Source of the DNA: CAYUQT01 sp964596165
Lineage (GTDB): Bacteria > Planctomycetota > Phycisphaerae > UBA1845 > JAFGLZ01
Assembly (NCBI GenBank): GCA_964596165.1
Contig: CAZQTW010000028.1
Location: 1 to 64,000, forward strand
Length of the DNA: 64,000 nt
Reading direction: 5' to 3'
Both the position numbers and the translations under genes were made by a program. Of the stretch, positions 26,455-35,506 are shown one piece after another. The number at the start of each line of letters is the position of its first letter. The first letter of the stretch is position 1. A model generated the notes under the pieces. That model saw only the letters and a list, made by a program, of their open reading frames with translations. It made no database searches and was not told the origin of the DNA.

Positions 26455-27432
26455 TTGCGAGGCGTTCGCCCGGTCAGCGTCTGTCAGGCGCGACGGCCCG
26501 CGTTCTGTCCCACGTGCATGTACCGCCACATGTCTCGCGCCGCGACCAAGCCGGTCTCATCATGCCTCCGCCATTTCGGCACGTCCTGGGTGTTGATCTC
26601 ACAGGACAAGGCCGCGTGTGTCATGGACTACGGGAGTGCCGACGTCGTGCGGCGAACACGCGAACTCGTCGATCGCGGTGAAGTGAGATCGATCGAGGGA
26701 CTGTGGATTACGCACTACCACGACGATCACGTGGACTTCGTCCCCGAGTTTCTGGAGGCATTCCAATGCCCGTGCATCACGGACGGCGCGGTGGCGCAAG
26801 TCATCACGGATCCGCTCGCTTGGCGGCTGCCGTGCTTTTCGCCGAAGAAGGCGCAAGTGGACCGAGTTACGTGTAACGGCGAGTCGTGGCGATGGCACGA
26901 GTTCAAGATGACCGCGTACCACTTGCCGGCACAAACACTCTATCACTCGGGCTTGCTCGTGGAGGGACAGAGGACTCGAATGCTCTTTGTCGGCGATTCG
27001 TTCACACCCGCCGGCATCGAGGACTATTGCGCGCAGAATCGGTGCTGGCTCGGACGCGACGTGGGGTTCGACCGTTGCATCGTGCTGATCGAAGAGGTGA
27101 AGCCGATACACCTCTTCAACTGCCACGTGGACAAGGCATTGGCGTTCACGGCCGACGAGTGCCGCTTCATGCGGGCCAATCTCGCCCGGCGGGAAGAGAC
27201 GTTCGGCCTGCTCGTCGCATGGGACCACGCCAACGACGGGACGGACGATTCGTGGGTCCGCTGCTACCCCTACGAGCAACGGGTCGAGGCAGGCGACATG
27301 TTCTATCCCAGCGATGTTGTCTTTCCCTCGCAGATCTCCGACTACAACGCCTACTTCGCGAAGGTCATTACGAAAATTGGCCAAAGGAACAGCGCGTGTT
27401 CCCTGACCCGATCATTCTCTCGGTTACTGTAA
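26455..27432 (+). CDS. Metallo-beta-lactamase-fold protein, possibly truncated
   Basis: Up to 325 residues. The metal-binding motif THYHDDHVDF is intact, followed by VGDSF (metal aspartate) and FNCHVDKAL. The domain seems to open at HFGTSWVLISQDKAA, the usual first strands of this fold. The 40 residues before it are arginine/cysteine-rich and unlike family N-termini, with only a TTG start. The C-terminus NAYFAKVITKIGQ ends abruptly after RNSACSLTRSFSRLL. I suspect a 5'-truncated and perhaps 3'-truncated copy of a longer hydrolase. The fold alone does not give a substrate. Confidence 0.6.
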   Translation: MRGVRPVSVCQARRPAFCPTCMYRHMSRAATKPVSSCLRHFGTSWVLISQDKAACVMDYGSADVVRRTRELVDRGEVRSIEGLWITHYHDDHVDFVPEFLEAFQCPCITDGAVAQVITDPLAWRLPCFSPKKAQVDRVTCNGESWRWHEFKMTAYHLPAQTLYHSGLLVEGQRTRMLFVGDSFTPAGIEDYCAQNRCWLGRDVGFDRCIVLIEEVKPIHLFNCHVDKALAFTADECRFMRANLARREETFGLLVAWDHANDGTDDSWVRCYPYEQRVEAGDMFYPSDVVFPSQISDYNAYFAKVITKIGQRNSACSLTRSFSRLL

Positions 27433-27632
27433 CCAACCGCTGGCTCAATCGCGTCGAAAAACAGGTGTTCATTCAGATAGGGTGCCCTTCGCTGCCGGGC
27501 TGCTTCAATCTCCGCGGGGCGATAGCCGCAGTTCGGCAGTCCACTCAGGAACAACCATTGATCCGAGGCATGCAAGCCAAGGAATGCCCATACGGCTTCC
27601 CCAGCGGTTGGGTGTGTCTACGACTCATCAAG
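27351..27632 (-). pseudogene. Possible protein remnant
   Basis: On the minus strand a frame open between two stops reads AVWAFLGLHASDQWLFLSGL and then NCGYRPAEIEAARQRRAPYL with NEHLFFDAIEPAVG. Its composition is protein-like, but it has no upstream start with a ribosome site and no family that I recognise. It overlaps the end of the metallo-beta-lactamase gene by about 80 bases. I offer it as a fragment only. Confidence 0.25.
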
Positions 27633-28096
27633 CCAAGAGGTCTTTGACCTCGCCCGCATCCGTATCGACCCAGTGGGTGATCGCGATCACCCAGCAAGGT
27701 CCCACAACCCCTGAGGGCCGAGCGAGTTGAGATGCTACTTCAACCGGTTCAGGTCTTTCCACAACGGGCATTGTGCGCCCATCCCGTTGGGCGGAGCAAA
27801 TCCATCAACGCACAGATGCTTCCGCTCGGGCTGCGAGAGATAGGAGAAGCTCCATGGTCGAAGACGAATGGCCAGACCATGTCGTCTGTGGAGAGACGGT
27901 GAGGAATGTCGCGCATCGAAGCAGACAGCAGTCCCGACAATCTGGCGGCCAAGCCGACTCCCCATCGGAGCGCATCCTGCGGGCATCGAATCCCAAGGGA
28001 GCCTGTTCGAGGGGCATGGCTGGTCCCCGGATCGAGGCTTGGCAAGGGCCTTTCACACTTCGGGCCGTGGACAATCCGAGTGATCGCTTCCGATGC
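27433..28096. other. No supported gene apart from the possible remnant
   Basis: About 660 bases. Several overlapping frames of 70-210 codons exist on both strands with no recognisable motif. A 16-base near-palindrome, GGGTGATCGCGATCACCC, stands at about 27673-27690 and may be a protein-binding site or short hairpin. Confidence 0.35.
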
Positions 28097-28471
28097 CTAT
28101 GTCCTATGTTTGATCGACATCGCCCGGCAGCGAAGGCCGGGTACGGCCGCGAGCCTTGCATCATTACTCAGAAGTTCGGCACCCAGAGCAATGGCAGTTG
28201 CGGCAATAATTGCGTCGGGTACCCTGAGCCGATGCCGACGGCGGAGGGCGATGGCGGCCTCCTTGACCTGAGGCGTCAGTCCGATGACCGAAACCGAGTT
28301 GAGAAACGCTCGTATACTTGCCTCACCACGTGTGTCCAGCTTCTCGTGGGAAAGCAGCTCAATCTCGGACATCACAGAAACACAGAGACCGGGGGGCTCG
28401 AGCAGTTCCTGTAACCGGCCCTCCAAGAAGTAGATGACGATATTTGTGTCCAGGACCCTCACGAACCCCAT
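28097..28471 (-). CDS. VapC-type PIN-domain toxin
   Basis: 124 residues, usual for VapC. The four acidic residues of the PIN nuclease site are present: Asp8 (VLDTNIVIYF), Glu36 (MSEIELL), Asp86 (VPDAIIAATA) and Asp104 (LLSNDARL). VapC toxins cut tRNA or rRNA until bound by their antitoxin. The start overlaps the end of the upstream antitoxin gene by 13 bases, the normal arrangement for a coupled module. Confidence 0.88.
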   Translation of the reverse strand: MGFVRVLDTNIVIYFLEGRLQELLEPPGLCVSVMSEIELLSHEKLDTRGEASIRAFLNSVSVIGLTPQVKEAAIALRRRHRLRVPDAIIAATAIALGAELLSNDARLAAVPGLRCRAMSIKHRT

Positions 28472-28677
28472 TCCTCTCGCACCCGACGTTGATACTCAAC
28501 GCCATCCTCCCCCCAATCCAAGGTGCCGATGAAGCGATGCAGTTCGGTGGCTTTGGGTTGTTCTGCACTGGAAAGGACTCTTTCGATCTGAAGCCAATCG
28601 GCGTAGTCTATCTGCACCGCAATGGGGTTGTTTTGCTCATCAGTCAGGATCTTCTTGTGAATGTGGTCCATCGACAT
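28459..28677 (-). CDS. Antitoxin partner of the PIN toxin
   Basis: 72 residues, starting MSMDHIHKKILTDEQNNPIA; the second ATG two codons later is an alternative. The N-terminal part resembles the small antitoxins whose first strand pair binds DNA or the partner (KKILTDEQNNPIAVQIDYAD), and the C-terminal tail with TLDWGEDGVEYQRRVREEW would wrap the toxin. The family is not one I can name with certainty, but size, order and the 13-base overlap with the toxin gene support the role. Autoregulation of the pair is usual. Confidence 0.75.
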   Translation of the reverse strand: MSMDHIHKKILTDEQNNPIAVQIDYADWLQIERVLSSAEQPKATELHRFIGTLDWGEDGVEYQRRVREEWGS

Positions 28678-28765
28678 CTCTCGAAAATAGAGCTGCTAAT
28701 TCATTGTATCGACACAGCATCCTTAAAGGCCAGCGGTACCAGTCCGTTCTCAATGCTGCCGCGCC

Positions 28766-30196
28766 TCACGCCTCGGCGATCATCTCGATCGACTTGAACT
28801 TGCAGAACCGCTTGAGATCGCGAGTGATGTCGCCGTAGCACGTGATGCGGTGCAGGCCGTTCGTCCAGTTCTGCCAGAGCTTGTCGATGTCGCCGTCGAC
28901 CTTCACCGTGATCTTCGTACGGCAGCCGCGGTCGGTGTCGGGCGTGTCGACGATGTCGCCCGTGAACCAGATCAGCGACTTCGTGCCGATCAGCCGGGCC
29001 TGCGTGACCTTCTGCCCCTTCCGCATGAACACCTGCGGTACCGCGCCTTCCTGTCGTTCCATGATGCACCGCAGGTTGTAGGGAGCAGCCTCGCCGTTCG
29101 GGCCGTCCATCTTGGTGGTGCCCAGGCAGTGGGCCAGGATGATCGTCCCGTTCGACGTGTCCACCGTCGGGTCGCTGATGAAGCCGGGCTTGCCGACCAG
29201 CCCCTGAAACAGGATGTGCGTCAGGGCCGACTCCATGTCCGACTCGCAGATCCCGCCGAGCCCCATGTTGTTCATCCGCACGTGGCTGATGCACGGGAAC
29301 GCCGGAAGCTGCCGGTACATGCTTCCGTAACAGTCCACGGTTGTGACGGTGGCCTCTTCCTCGTCCAGAATCCGTTGGAGGGCCAGCGCCAGCTTGGCCG
29401 AACGGAAGATCTCGTCCTTCGACGGCTCGACGATCTTGGTCGCCCCGGCGATCCACCGGTCGGCCTCGGCCTGCGCATCCTTGTCGTCGATCGTGTTGTA
29501 CGTGTCGAGGACGCGCCGGCGATCGATCGTCTTGATTTCCGTCCCGTATTTCTCCTTCACCGCCTTGGCGCGTTCCTCGGGATACGGATTGGCCGTCACG
29601 TTCAAGATCTTGGCCTCGCGCATGTGGTGAATCGCGCGGAACGGCCGGACCACGACGGCCAACTGATTCGTGTCACTGGTCAGCATGCAATCGAGCATCG
29701 CCCCGACCTTCGATTTCTGGATCGCGCCGAAGCCGCTCCATTCATGACCCGAGTACGGCGCGGCGAACAGCATGGTCGGCCGGCCCATCGCAAGGATCTC
29801 GGTCAACATCGGCATGACGCCCATCGAGACGTGGATGAGTAAGACGCCGTCGACGTCGCCCAGCTTCTCCTTCAGGCCGCGGGTCTGATCGGGTGAGGTG
29901 ATCAACTCGTTGGCGACGAATTCGACGTCCGCCAGTTCCTTGCCCATCCGCGCGAATTCACCCTCGTATTTCTGCATCTCGGCGTTGATGTCCATCTTCG
30001 GCGTCGGCCAGTGGGCGTTCGGCTTGCCAAGATACAACTTGGCCACTCGAACCTTCGACTTGCGGCACCCCGGACTGATGAGCGGTGTCGGGTTGGCCTG
30101 TGCGGCCCACGCCGATAGGCTTGGAATTCCAAAATACAGCGCTCCGCCCGCGAATGTGATCTGAAGAAACTCTCTCCGATCGAATGTGCCGGCCAT
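28766..30196 (-). CDS. Tat-exported L-fucose/arabinose-isomerase-like protein
   Basis: About 476 residues from ATG 30196. The N-terminus FDRREFLQITFAGGALYFG is a twin-arginine signal, so the folded protein is exported. The body resembles the sugar isomerase fold of the FucI/AraA superfamily: an N-terminal Rossmann-like part with GVLLIHVSMGVMPMLTEIL, then VDCYGSMY, PAFPCISHVRMNNMGLGG and ESDMESALTHILFQ, and a C-terminal beta domain. Cytoplasmic isomerases need no Tat signal, so this is probably a specialised periplasmic relative, common in planctomycetes. Whether the metal-binding Glu/Asp/His set is complete I cannot tell. The longer frame from 30241 would place residues before the signal. Confidence 0.68.
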   Translation of the reverse strand: MAGTFDRREFLQITFAGGALYFGIPSLSAWAAQANPTPLISPGCRKSKVRVAKLYLGKPNAHWPTPKMDINAEMQKYEGEFARMGKELADVEFVANELITSPDQTRGLKEKLGDVDGVLLIHVSMGVMPMLTEILAMGRPTMLFAAPYSGHEWSGFGAIQKSKVGAMLDCMLTSDTNQLAVVVRPFRAIHHMREAKILNVTANPYPEERAKAVKEKYGTEIKTIDRRRVLDTYNTIDDKDAQAEADRWIAGATKIVEPSKDEIFRSAKLALALQRILDEEEATVTTVDCYGSMYRQLPAFPCISHVRMNNMGLGGICESDMESALTHILFQGLVGKPGFISDPTVDTSNGTIILAHCLGTTKMDGPNGEAAPYNLRCIMERQEGAVPQVFMRKGQKVTQARLIGTKSLIWFTGDIVDTPDTDRGCRTKITVKVDGDIDKLWQNWTNGLHRITCYGDITRDLKRFCKFKSIEMIAEA

Positions 30197-30290
30197 GACA
30201 GCCTCCTTCGAATGAATGATCTGACAGAGCGACTCCATCATATCCTACGGATCAGACGGGGAGTAGGGGACGATCTCTCGCAAACAACAC

Positions 30291-30330
30291 GTGCCACGAA
30301 CCCCACCCCAGTGGGTGAGGCCCGTGGCAC
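30291..30330. terminator. Strong hairpin between two minus-strand genes
   Basis: Eight-base perfect arms GTGCCACG and CGTGGCAC enclose a second short stem (CCCACcc / gtGGGTG). It lies about 45-80 bases past the stop codon of the LTXXQ-like gene. It may end that transcript; its shape also resembles dispersed GTGGCAC palindromes found in many copies in planctomycete genomes. Confidence 0.5.
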
Positions 30331-30373
30331 TCTTCCGTTCAATCGGTCGCTCGACTGCCGGCGATACGGGACT

Positions 30374-31705
30374 TCAGCGACCAAGACCGCCGGGCTCACG
30401 CGATCGCCCGTCGTCGCTCCCGTGCGTATGGAGCTCGCCACCCACGCCGCCCGAACGATCAAGCCCTCCTCTCATCCGATCGCTCCTGCGCCCGTCTCTG
30501 TCACTGCGACCAAACCGACCGCCCATGAACGGGCTTGAGGGGACCTGCATCTTCTCAAGCGCTTCCTTCTGTTCGGGCCGGAGCAGGTTGACAATCTGCT
30601 GTGAAACCTGCTCATCCAGCCGGGCGCGGGCATCTTCGTCGTCTCGAGTCTCGCGAAGTTGTCGGTAATACTCCGAGCGAATCCGGCTCATCTCCGTCAT
30701 CTGCTGCTGGTCCAACCGATTGTTGGTGTTGTTCAACTGCATCAGGGCGAACTGAAGGGCGCGGGGGTTCTTCATGTCGACCGGAACGCTGCCGGCGGTT
30801 GCCCCGCCGCCCATCCTGGCGTGGACCGCCCGCAGTTCCTTCTCCTGCTCGTCGTCAAGCACCATCAACACCTGATCCATCAGACGCTTCTGCACCATCT
30901 TCTCCTCTTCGGGCGACATCTTCTGACCCATCTGGGTGCGACGCTGCATATCGTCGTCGTGCTGCTTCTTGAGTTGGTCCAGTTGCGTCTTTTGGAACGG
31001 TTGGAGCTTTACCTGTTCGAGACACTGGAACAGAACCTTAGGATCTTCCAGTGGCGGAGGGGCCCCGCCGGCTTCCGAAGGGCGAAGCATACGCCGGAAC
31101 TGGATCTTCTGTCCTTCGTTCAGGACCTTCTCGATCTCTTCGATGAGCTGTTCACGCATCTCTCGCTCTTCATCCGAAACGTCCGTGCGGAACTCCCGGA
31201 GTTTGCCGAGGATCTCCGCCGCTCGTTGGACGTCGCGAGATTGGCGGGCCATTTTCAGTTCCTGCTCCAGCCGCTCCTTTTCCATCTGATTCTGGTTGCC
31301 TTGCGATTTCTTTCGCAAATCGTCGACAGCGGCCTCATACTCGCGGAAGATCTGTTCCACCTCGTCTTTCTGCTTCCATTCGAGCTTGAGTTCCTTTTCC
31401 AGGATCCTCGGGTCGAGGACTTTCGTATTGATCTCCTGTCCCCGACCGCCGCCAAAGCCCCGCACGTCGACGTTTCCGGACCGACGGTCCTGATCGGAAC
31501 CCAGCCGCATCGGAGCCCCCCCCGGAGCGGGCGCACCAAGTGGCGCAGGCGGTGGGCTTGCGTCATGTCGGCTGTCGCCGATCATCGGCGGACCTGACGA
31601 TCCCCGGCTGTCCCCCAGTCGAGGCGGATTCGTTTGTTGAGCGAGGGCCGACCCGACGACCATCATTCCCAGCACCATACCGATTAGCACATACCGTCTC
31701 ATCAC
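30374..31705 (-). CDS. Periplasmic LTXXQ/Spy-like helical protein, glycine/arginine-rich tail
   Basis: 443 residues. A signal peptide ends near GSALAQQ. A disordered P/G/D-rich stretch (25-95) leads to a long helical, charged region of repeated units of the type LDDEQEKELRAVHARM and LRPEQKEALEKMQV, as in Spy/CpxP proteins. The tail (about 395-443) is rich in G, R, D and S. Spy-type proteins act as periplasmic chaperones or sensors in envelope stress. A paralogue follows upstream (31995-33029), so the two probably arose by duplication. Nothing here shows a regulator or metal site. Confidence 0.68.
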   Translation of the reverse strand: MMRRYVLIGMVLGMMVVGSALAQQTNPPRLGDSRGSSGPPMIGDSRHDASPPPAPLGAPAPGGAPMRLGSDQDRRSGNVDVRGFGGGRGQEINTKVLDPRILEKELKLEWKQKDEVEQIFREYEAAVDDLRKKSQGNQNQMEKERLEQELKMARQSRDVQRAAEILGKLREFRTDVSDEEREMREQLIEEIEKVLNEGQKIQFRRMLRPSEAGGAPPPLEDPKVLFQCLEQVKLQPFQKTQLDQLKKQHDDDMQRRTQMGQKMSPEEEKMVQKRLMDQVLMVLDDEQEKELRAVHARMGGGATAGSVPVDMKNPRALQFALMQLNNTNNRLDQQQMTEMSRIRSEYYRQLRETRDDEDARARLDEQVSQQIVNLLRPEQKEALEKMQVPSSPFMGGRFGRSDRDGRRSDRMRGGLDRSGGVGGELHTHGSDDGRSREPGGLGR

Positions 31706-31895
31706 TCGCCTCCACAGTCATTCGAGCCTGTTACGGGAAGCGCCAATCCCCGTTTCGCCCGCGACAGGCACCCAGGGTCACCCCATTGCAGGCCATCGAC
31801 GGCCGGTCGTCACGCGCGCCACAACCGGCCCACAGAGACATTATACTGCCCCAAGCTAATCAGGGTGGCAAGCCTTTCGGGGGTACAACAGACGG

Positions 31896-31928
31896 GCGGG
31901 GCGACGGGAGCTTGCCCCGTCGTCCCGC
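31896..31928. other. 13-bp perfect stem-loop downstream of the second LTXXQ-like gene
   Basis: Arms 31896-31908 and 31916-31928 pair along 13 bases with one G-T wobble around a seven-base loop. It lies 67 bases past the stop of the 31995 gene. There is no T run. It could be an intrinsic or Rho-blocking terminator or a REP-type palindrome. Confidence 0.5.
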
Positions 31929-31994
31929 GGTGTGGACCCTACCCCTCTCCCCCGGCCCCCCCTGGGGTTTCAGGCTATTGTGAGCCACATCGTC

Positions 31995-33029
31995 CTATTG
32001 TTGGCCTACCTGTTCGCCCTGTTTGCCCCGCTTCTTGGGTTCCCCCTTACCACGTCCGACCGGCTGGTATTTCATCAACTGTTCTTTTTGTGCCTGGTCC
32101 AGAACGGCCAGTACGTCATTGGCTAGCTTCTGGTTCAATTCGGACTGGGCAGCGGGCTGATCCTTGGGGAGTGCTCGGCGATCCGTCTTGTAGCGGTCAA
32201 AGAGTGCCGTGATGCTCGTCTGCTGATCCGGCCTGAGCTGGAGTGTCTTGACGGCCTCTTCCAGTTGCTTGGGGTTGGCCAATGCGCCCTTTGGAGCGTT
32301 GGCCATGGCAGCCGCCACATCCTGAAGCTGCTTCTTCTGGTTCTCATCCAGAAGCCTCATGACGTCCTCGCAATACTTCCGGCCAAGTTCCGATCTCTGT
32401 GTCCCCTTGGCCTCTTTCGGCAAGCCCTTGATGGCCTCGCGATACTGTTGATCCAGCTTGTCTATTTCCGCCTTCTGGTCGGGCCGCACCTGGATCCGTG
32501 ATAGGCAAGCCTTCAACATGCCCGGATTGTTCAACGACCCGCCTTTGGGACCCAGCTTGAACTCGCTTCGGAATACCTGCTTTTGGTCATCGCGGAGGAT
32601 CTTTTCGATCTCGGTGACCAACTGCTGGCGGAGCTTGGCCGCTTCTTGTGCCGCCGGATCGCCCTTGCGGAGTTCTTGAAGTTGCTTGGCGAGTTCGGCG
32701 CCTTTCTGTTTGTCGCGGTTCTTGCGGGCCTGACGCATCTGGTTCTCAAGATCCTTCTGCTTGTCACGAACGTCTTGAGGCGTTTTGCTTTCAAGGTCTT
32801 TCCTGGCCTGTTGGTACTCCGTAAGTAATTGTTTGAGCTGATTTTGCTGATTCGCGTCAAGTTTGAGTATCTCGGTTAGCCTTTCGACGTTCGTCATCGG
32901 GTCGCTACCCCGCATGCCCTTGCCGCCCCGTCGGCCACCGTCGGCCTGCCCGGTATTCTGGTCCTGGGCGTAGGCCACTGATGAGGCGAGCAAACCAGCC
33001 ACCGAAAGTGTCAAACACCACCGCTTCAT
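31995..33029 (-). CDS. Periplasmic LTXXQ/Spy-like helical protein (paralogue)
   Basis: 344 residues from ATG 33029, where a signal peptide (CLTLSVAGLLASSVAYAQ) begins. The rest is nearly all helix and charged, with repeated units such as LKLDANQQNQLKQLLTEYQ, VRPDQKAEIDKLDQQYREAI and LRPDQQTSITALFDRYK, each about 100 residues apart. The design matches its neighbour at 30374-31705. Likely an envelope-stress or periplasmic binding protein; no direct evidence. Ten codons of frame upstream of 33029 would spoil the signal peptide and are not used. Confidence 0.68.
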   Translation of the reverse strand: MKRWCLTLSVAGLLASSVAYAQDQNTGQADGGRRGGKGMRGSDPMTNVERLTEILKLDANQQNQLKQLLTEYQQARKDLESKTPQDVRDKQKDLENQMRQARKNRDKQKGAELAKQLQELRKGDPAAQEAAKLRQQLVTEIEKILRDDQKQVFRSEFKLGPKGGSLNNPGMLKACLSRIQVRPDQKAEIDKLDQQYREAIKGLPKEAKGTQRSELGRKYCEDVMRLLDENQKKQLQDVAAAMANAPKGALANPKQLEEAVKTLQLRPDQQTSITALFDRYKTDRRALPKDQPAAQSELNQKLANDVLAVLDQAQKEQLMKYQPVGRGKGEPKKRGKQGEQVGQQ

Positions 33030-33059
33030 GATGAGTTCTCCTGTGGAAAGACGCGGCAT

Positions 33060-33149
33060 GGTTCAAGAACGGTGACGGGCTTCGAATCACCCGTCCACTG
33101 TCAGATTGAACGCACGTTTCGGCGAGGCGCCTGTCCCCGTTCTTAAACC
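33060..33149. repeat. REP-like inverted repeat element
   Basis: Twenty-base ends match in inverted orientation at 17 of 20 positions (33060-33079 and 33130-33149; the latter read on the minus strand begins GGTTTAAGAACGGGGACAGG). A core of about 50 bases lies between. The end resembles, as I recall it, the AACGGGGACAGG palindromes moved by REP-associated tyrosine transposases (RAYT). No transposase gene is in the window. The element lies between a minus-strand and a plus-strand gene. Confidence 0.6.
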
Positions 33150-33366
33150 ATGCCCAGAACTTGAACGAATCCTGCGCCCTGTGCGTGTCCGGAGCGCCAC
33201 GGCACCGGCCTCCCTGACAAGGCTGAACGGTCTGGAATGCTTGGTATTGCATGGAATTCCTGCGACTCCTTCGGGCAGGTTTACATTCGAGCGCGGGAGT
33301 TGTCGGCCGGCCGGCATATGGGTATGGTTGGCTATCGTCGGCTTCCAGTTGGTCCGGAGATCTCGG

Positions 33367-34170
33367 ATGTCCCACGAATACGCAAACCAAGTCGCACTCG
33401 TGACGGGCGGGTCGCGGGGTATCGGCCGCGGCGTCGTACTGGAACTTGCCCGGATGGGCTTTGACGTGTCGATCGTAAGCGTCAACGCCGATCCGGCGGT
33501 GACGGACCGGGGAGCCTATCGAGTCCGGTCGGAGGTCGAGGAATTGGGGCGGCGGGCGGTCGTCATCAAGGCCGACGTGGGATGCGACGACGACTGGCAG
33601 CGCATCCTCGACGAGACGTTGGATGCCTTCGGTGCCGTCGACCTGTTGGTGAACAACGCCGGCGTGTCGCTGCTCCAGCGGATGGACATCCTCGAGACCA
33701 CCACGGCGAGCTTCGATCGGCTGATTCGGATCAACCTTCGGGGCCCGTTCTTCCTGACCCAACGCGTGGCCAGGCAGATGATCGCTCAGGTCGAAGCAGG
33801 ACGTCGCCGACCGATGGGCATCGTCATCATCTCCTCGATTAGTGCCTACGCCGGCACGACGAACCGCGCCGAGTACTGCATCAGCAAAGCAGGACTGAGC
33901 ATGATGACCGTGCTGTTTGCCGACCGGCTGGCGAAACACGACATCGGCGTATACGAGATCCGGCCCGGGATCATTGCCACCGACATGACCGCGCCGGTTA
34001 AGGCCAAGTACGATAAGCTGATCCTCGAAGGGGATCTGCTGCCGCAGAAGCGATGGGGCACGCCGGAAGACGTCGCCCGCGTGGTCGCCGGCATCGCCCG
34101 CGGCGACCTGGCTTACTCCACCGGCCAGGTCATCAACGTTGACGGCGGCTTCCACTTGCGTCGGTTGTGA
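33367..34170 (+). CDS. 3-oxoacyl-reductase-like SDR oxidoreductase
   Basis: 267 residues. Classical short-chain dehydrogenase: cofactor loop TGGSRGIG (13-20), NNAG, the serine in ISSISAYAG, YCISK as catalytic YxxxK, and GQVINVDGG at the end. The family reduces or oxidises hydroxyl/keto groups with NAD(P)H; many planctomycete copies act on sugars or sugar acids. The ATG at 33367 gives the standard N-terminus; an open frame from 33106 has no family sequence. The next gene starts immediately after its stop codon, so the three genes to 36763 are probably one operon. Confidence 0.87.
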   Translation: MSHEYANQVALVTGGSRGIGRGVVLELARMGFDVSIVSVNADPAVTDRGAYRVRSEVEELGRRAVVIKADVGCDDDWQRILDETLDAFGAVDLLVNNAGVSLLQRMDILETTTASFDRLIRINLRGPFFLTQRVARQMIAQVEAGRRRPMGIVIISSISAYAGTTNRAEYCISKAGLSMMTVLFADRLAKHDIGVYEIRPGIIATDMTAPVKAKYDKLILEGDLLPQKRWGTPEDVARVVAGIARGDLAYSTGQVINVDGGFHLRRL

Positions 34171-35436
34171 GTGACGATCTTGTGCACCATCGACAGGAAG
34201 ACCGATCAGGCAAGTCCCGGCATCTCCAGACGCGACCTTCTGCTGGCCACGGCATGCGGCGCGTTCGGTCTCGCTACGGCGGGCCGGGCCTCGCTTGCTC
34301 AAACGGCGACAAGGTCCTGGTCCTTCCAAACGATTCGCACCAAGACGTTGGAATACATCGAAAGCATGCGCCGGCCGGACGGTCCTTACGGTGCTTACCT
34401 ATACGCCGTCGGCATGTCCGAACCCACGCTCTACAGTTCGACCTACGCGGCCATGACGCGGCATCTCTATCACGATCTGGACTCGCTGACGTCACAACAG
34501 AAGAAGGAATGGATCGCCTACCTCCAGTCGCATCAGGACGACGACGGGCTGTTTCGCGATCCGGTCATCCACAACCAGGGTTGGTACACGGGTGATCCGG
34601 AGTGGTGCGGGCGGCGGCACCTGACGTGTCATGTGGTCACCGCGCTGGCGTGCCTGGGCGCCGTGGCGACCAAGCCGATGCGGTTCCTCGAACCGTTTCT
34701 GAGGGGCGAGGGTCTGGTGAAATGGCTCGAAGCTCGCGATTGGAGAAGCCGACCGGACTTCGTCGGCAACGAGGTTCTCAACGTCGGAACACTCATTCAA
34801 TACGCCCGCGACTTTCAGAAGGATTCCCGATGCGCCGGTGCGATGAAGACGATGCTTGATTGGATGAACGCGCACCACATGAATCCGGCCAGCGGGCTGT
34901 GGGGCGGACTCGACTTGAACGATCCCAAAGAGCTGTCCCGGGCGGTTCAGGCGGCGTACCACTTTTGGCTGCTTTACTTCTACGACGGCGTCGAGATCCC
35001 GCACCCCGATCGCGCCGTGGACCAGATCCTGCGGACGCAGAATGCCGCCGGCGGCTTCGGATGGGGCGTGCATAACGCCGCGAACCCCCTCAACAGCAGT
35101 GCGTGCGAGGACATCGACTCGATCGATCCGCTGGCGAGGCTCATGGTTGCTCGGACGTATCGTCGCGACGAGATCCGTCGATCGCTGCGGCGCGGCCTCG
35201 AGCGCGTCCTCGTCAATCAGAACGCCGATGGCGGCTTCGTCTTCATGCGCGACGCGGCCTTCGAGTACGGGCACCCCGCCCTGGCGTCCGGTCCCAACGT
35301 CAGCGCGATGTTCCCCACGTGGTTTCGCACGCTGACGCTGGCCTACCTGGGCAAGGCGCTCCCCGATTCGGTCGTCGGTACGTTCGATTGGCAGTTCTCC
35401 AATTGCCCCGGCCTTCAGTTCTGGCGGATGAGCTAG
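34171..35436 (+). CDS. Tat-exported alpha-toroid (squalene-cyclase/prenyltransferase-like) protein
   Basis: 421 residues. The N-terminal ISRRDLLLATACGAFGLA is a twin-arginine signal. The mature part reads as an (alpha/alpha)6 toroid, with QW-like repeats QNAAGGFGWG and NQNADGGFVF and many aromatic helices. Its enzyme activity is unknown; similar folds occur in polysaccharide lyases and glycosidases as well as in cyclases. It starts with GTG directly after the SDR stop codon, so translation is probably coupled. With the MFS gene that follows, a role in oligosaccharide or uronate use seems likely. Confidence 0.65.
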   Translation: MTILCTIDRKTDQASPGISRRDLLLATACGAFGLATAGRASLAQTATRSWSFQTIRTKTLEYIESMRRPDGPYGAYLYAVGMSEPTLYSSTYAAMTRHLYHDLDSLTSQQKKEWIAYLQSHQDDDGLFRDPVIHNQGWYTGDPEWCGRRHLTCHVVTALACLGAVATKPMRFLEPFLRGEGLVKWLEARDWRSRPDFVGNEVLNVGTLIQYARDFQKDSRCAGAMKTMLDWMNAHHMNPASGLWGGLDLNDPKELSRAVQAAYHFWLLYFYDGVEIPHPDRAVDQILRTQNAAGGFGWGVHNAANPLNSSACEDIDSIDPLARLMVARTYRRDEIRRSLRRGLERVLVNQNADGGFVFMRDAAFEYGHPALASGPNVSAMFPTWFRTLTLAYLGKALPDSVVGTFDWQFSNCPGLQFWRMS

Positions 35437-35506
35437 CCGCAGACCCCGAGTCGGGCTACCATGACCGTCACCCATTCGAGAGGTCGCGGATACTCGGAGC
35501 GACGGC

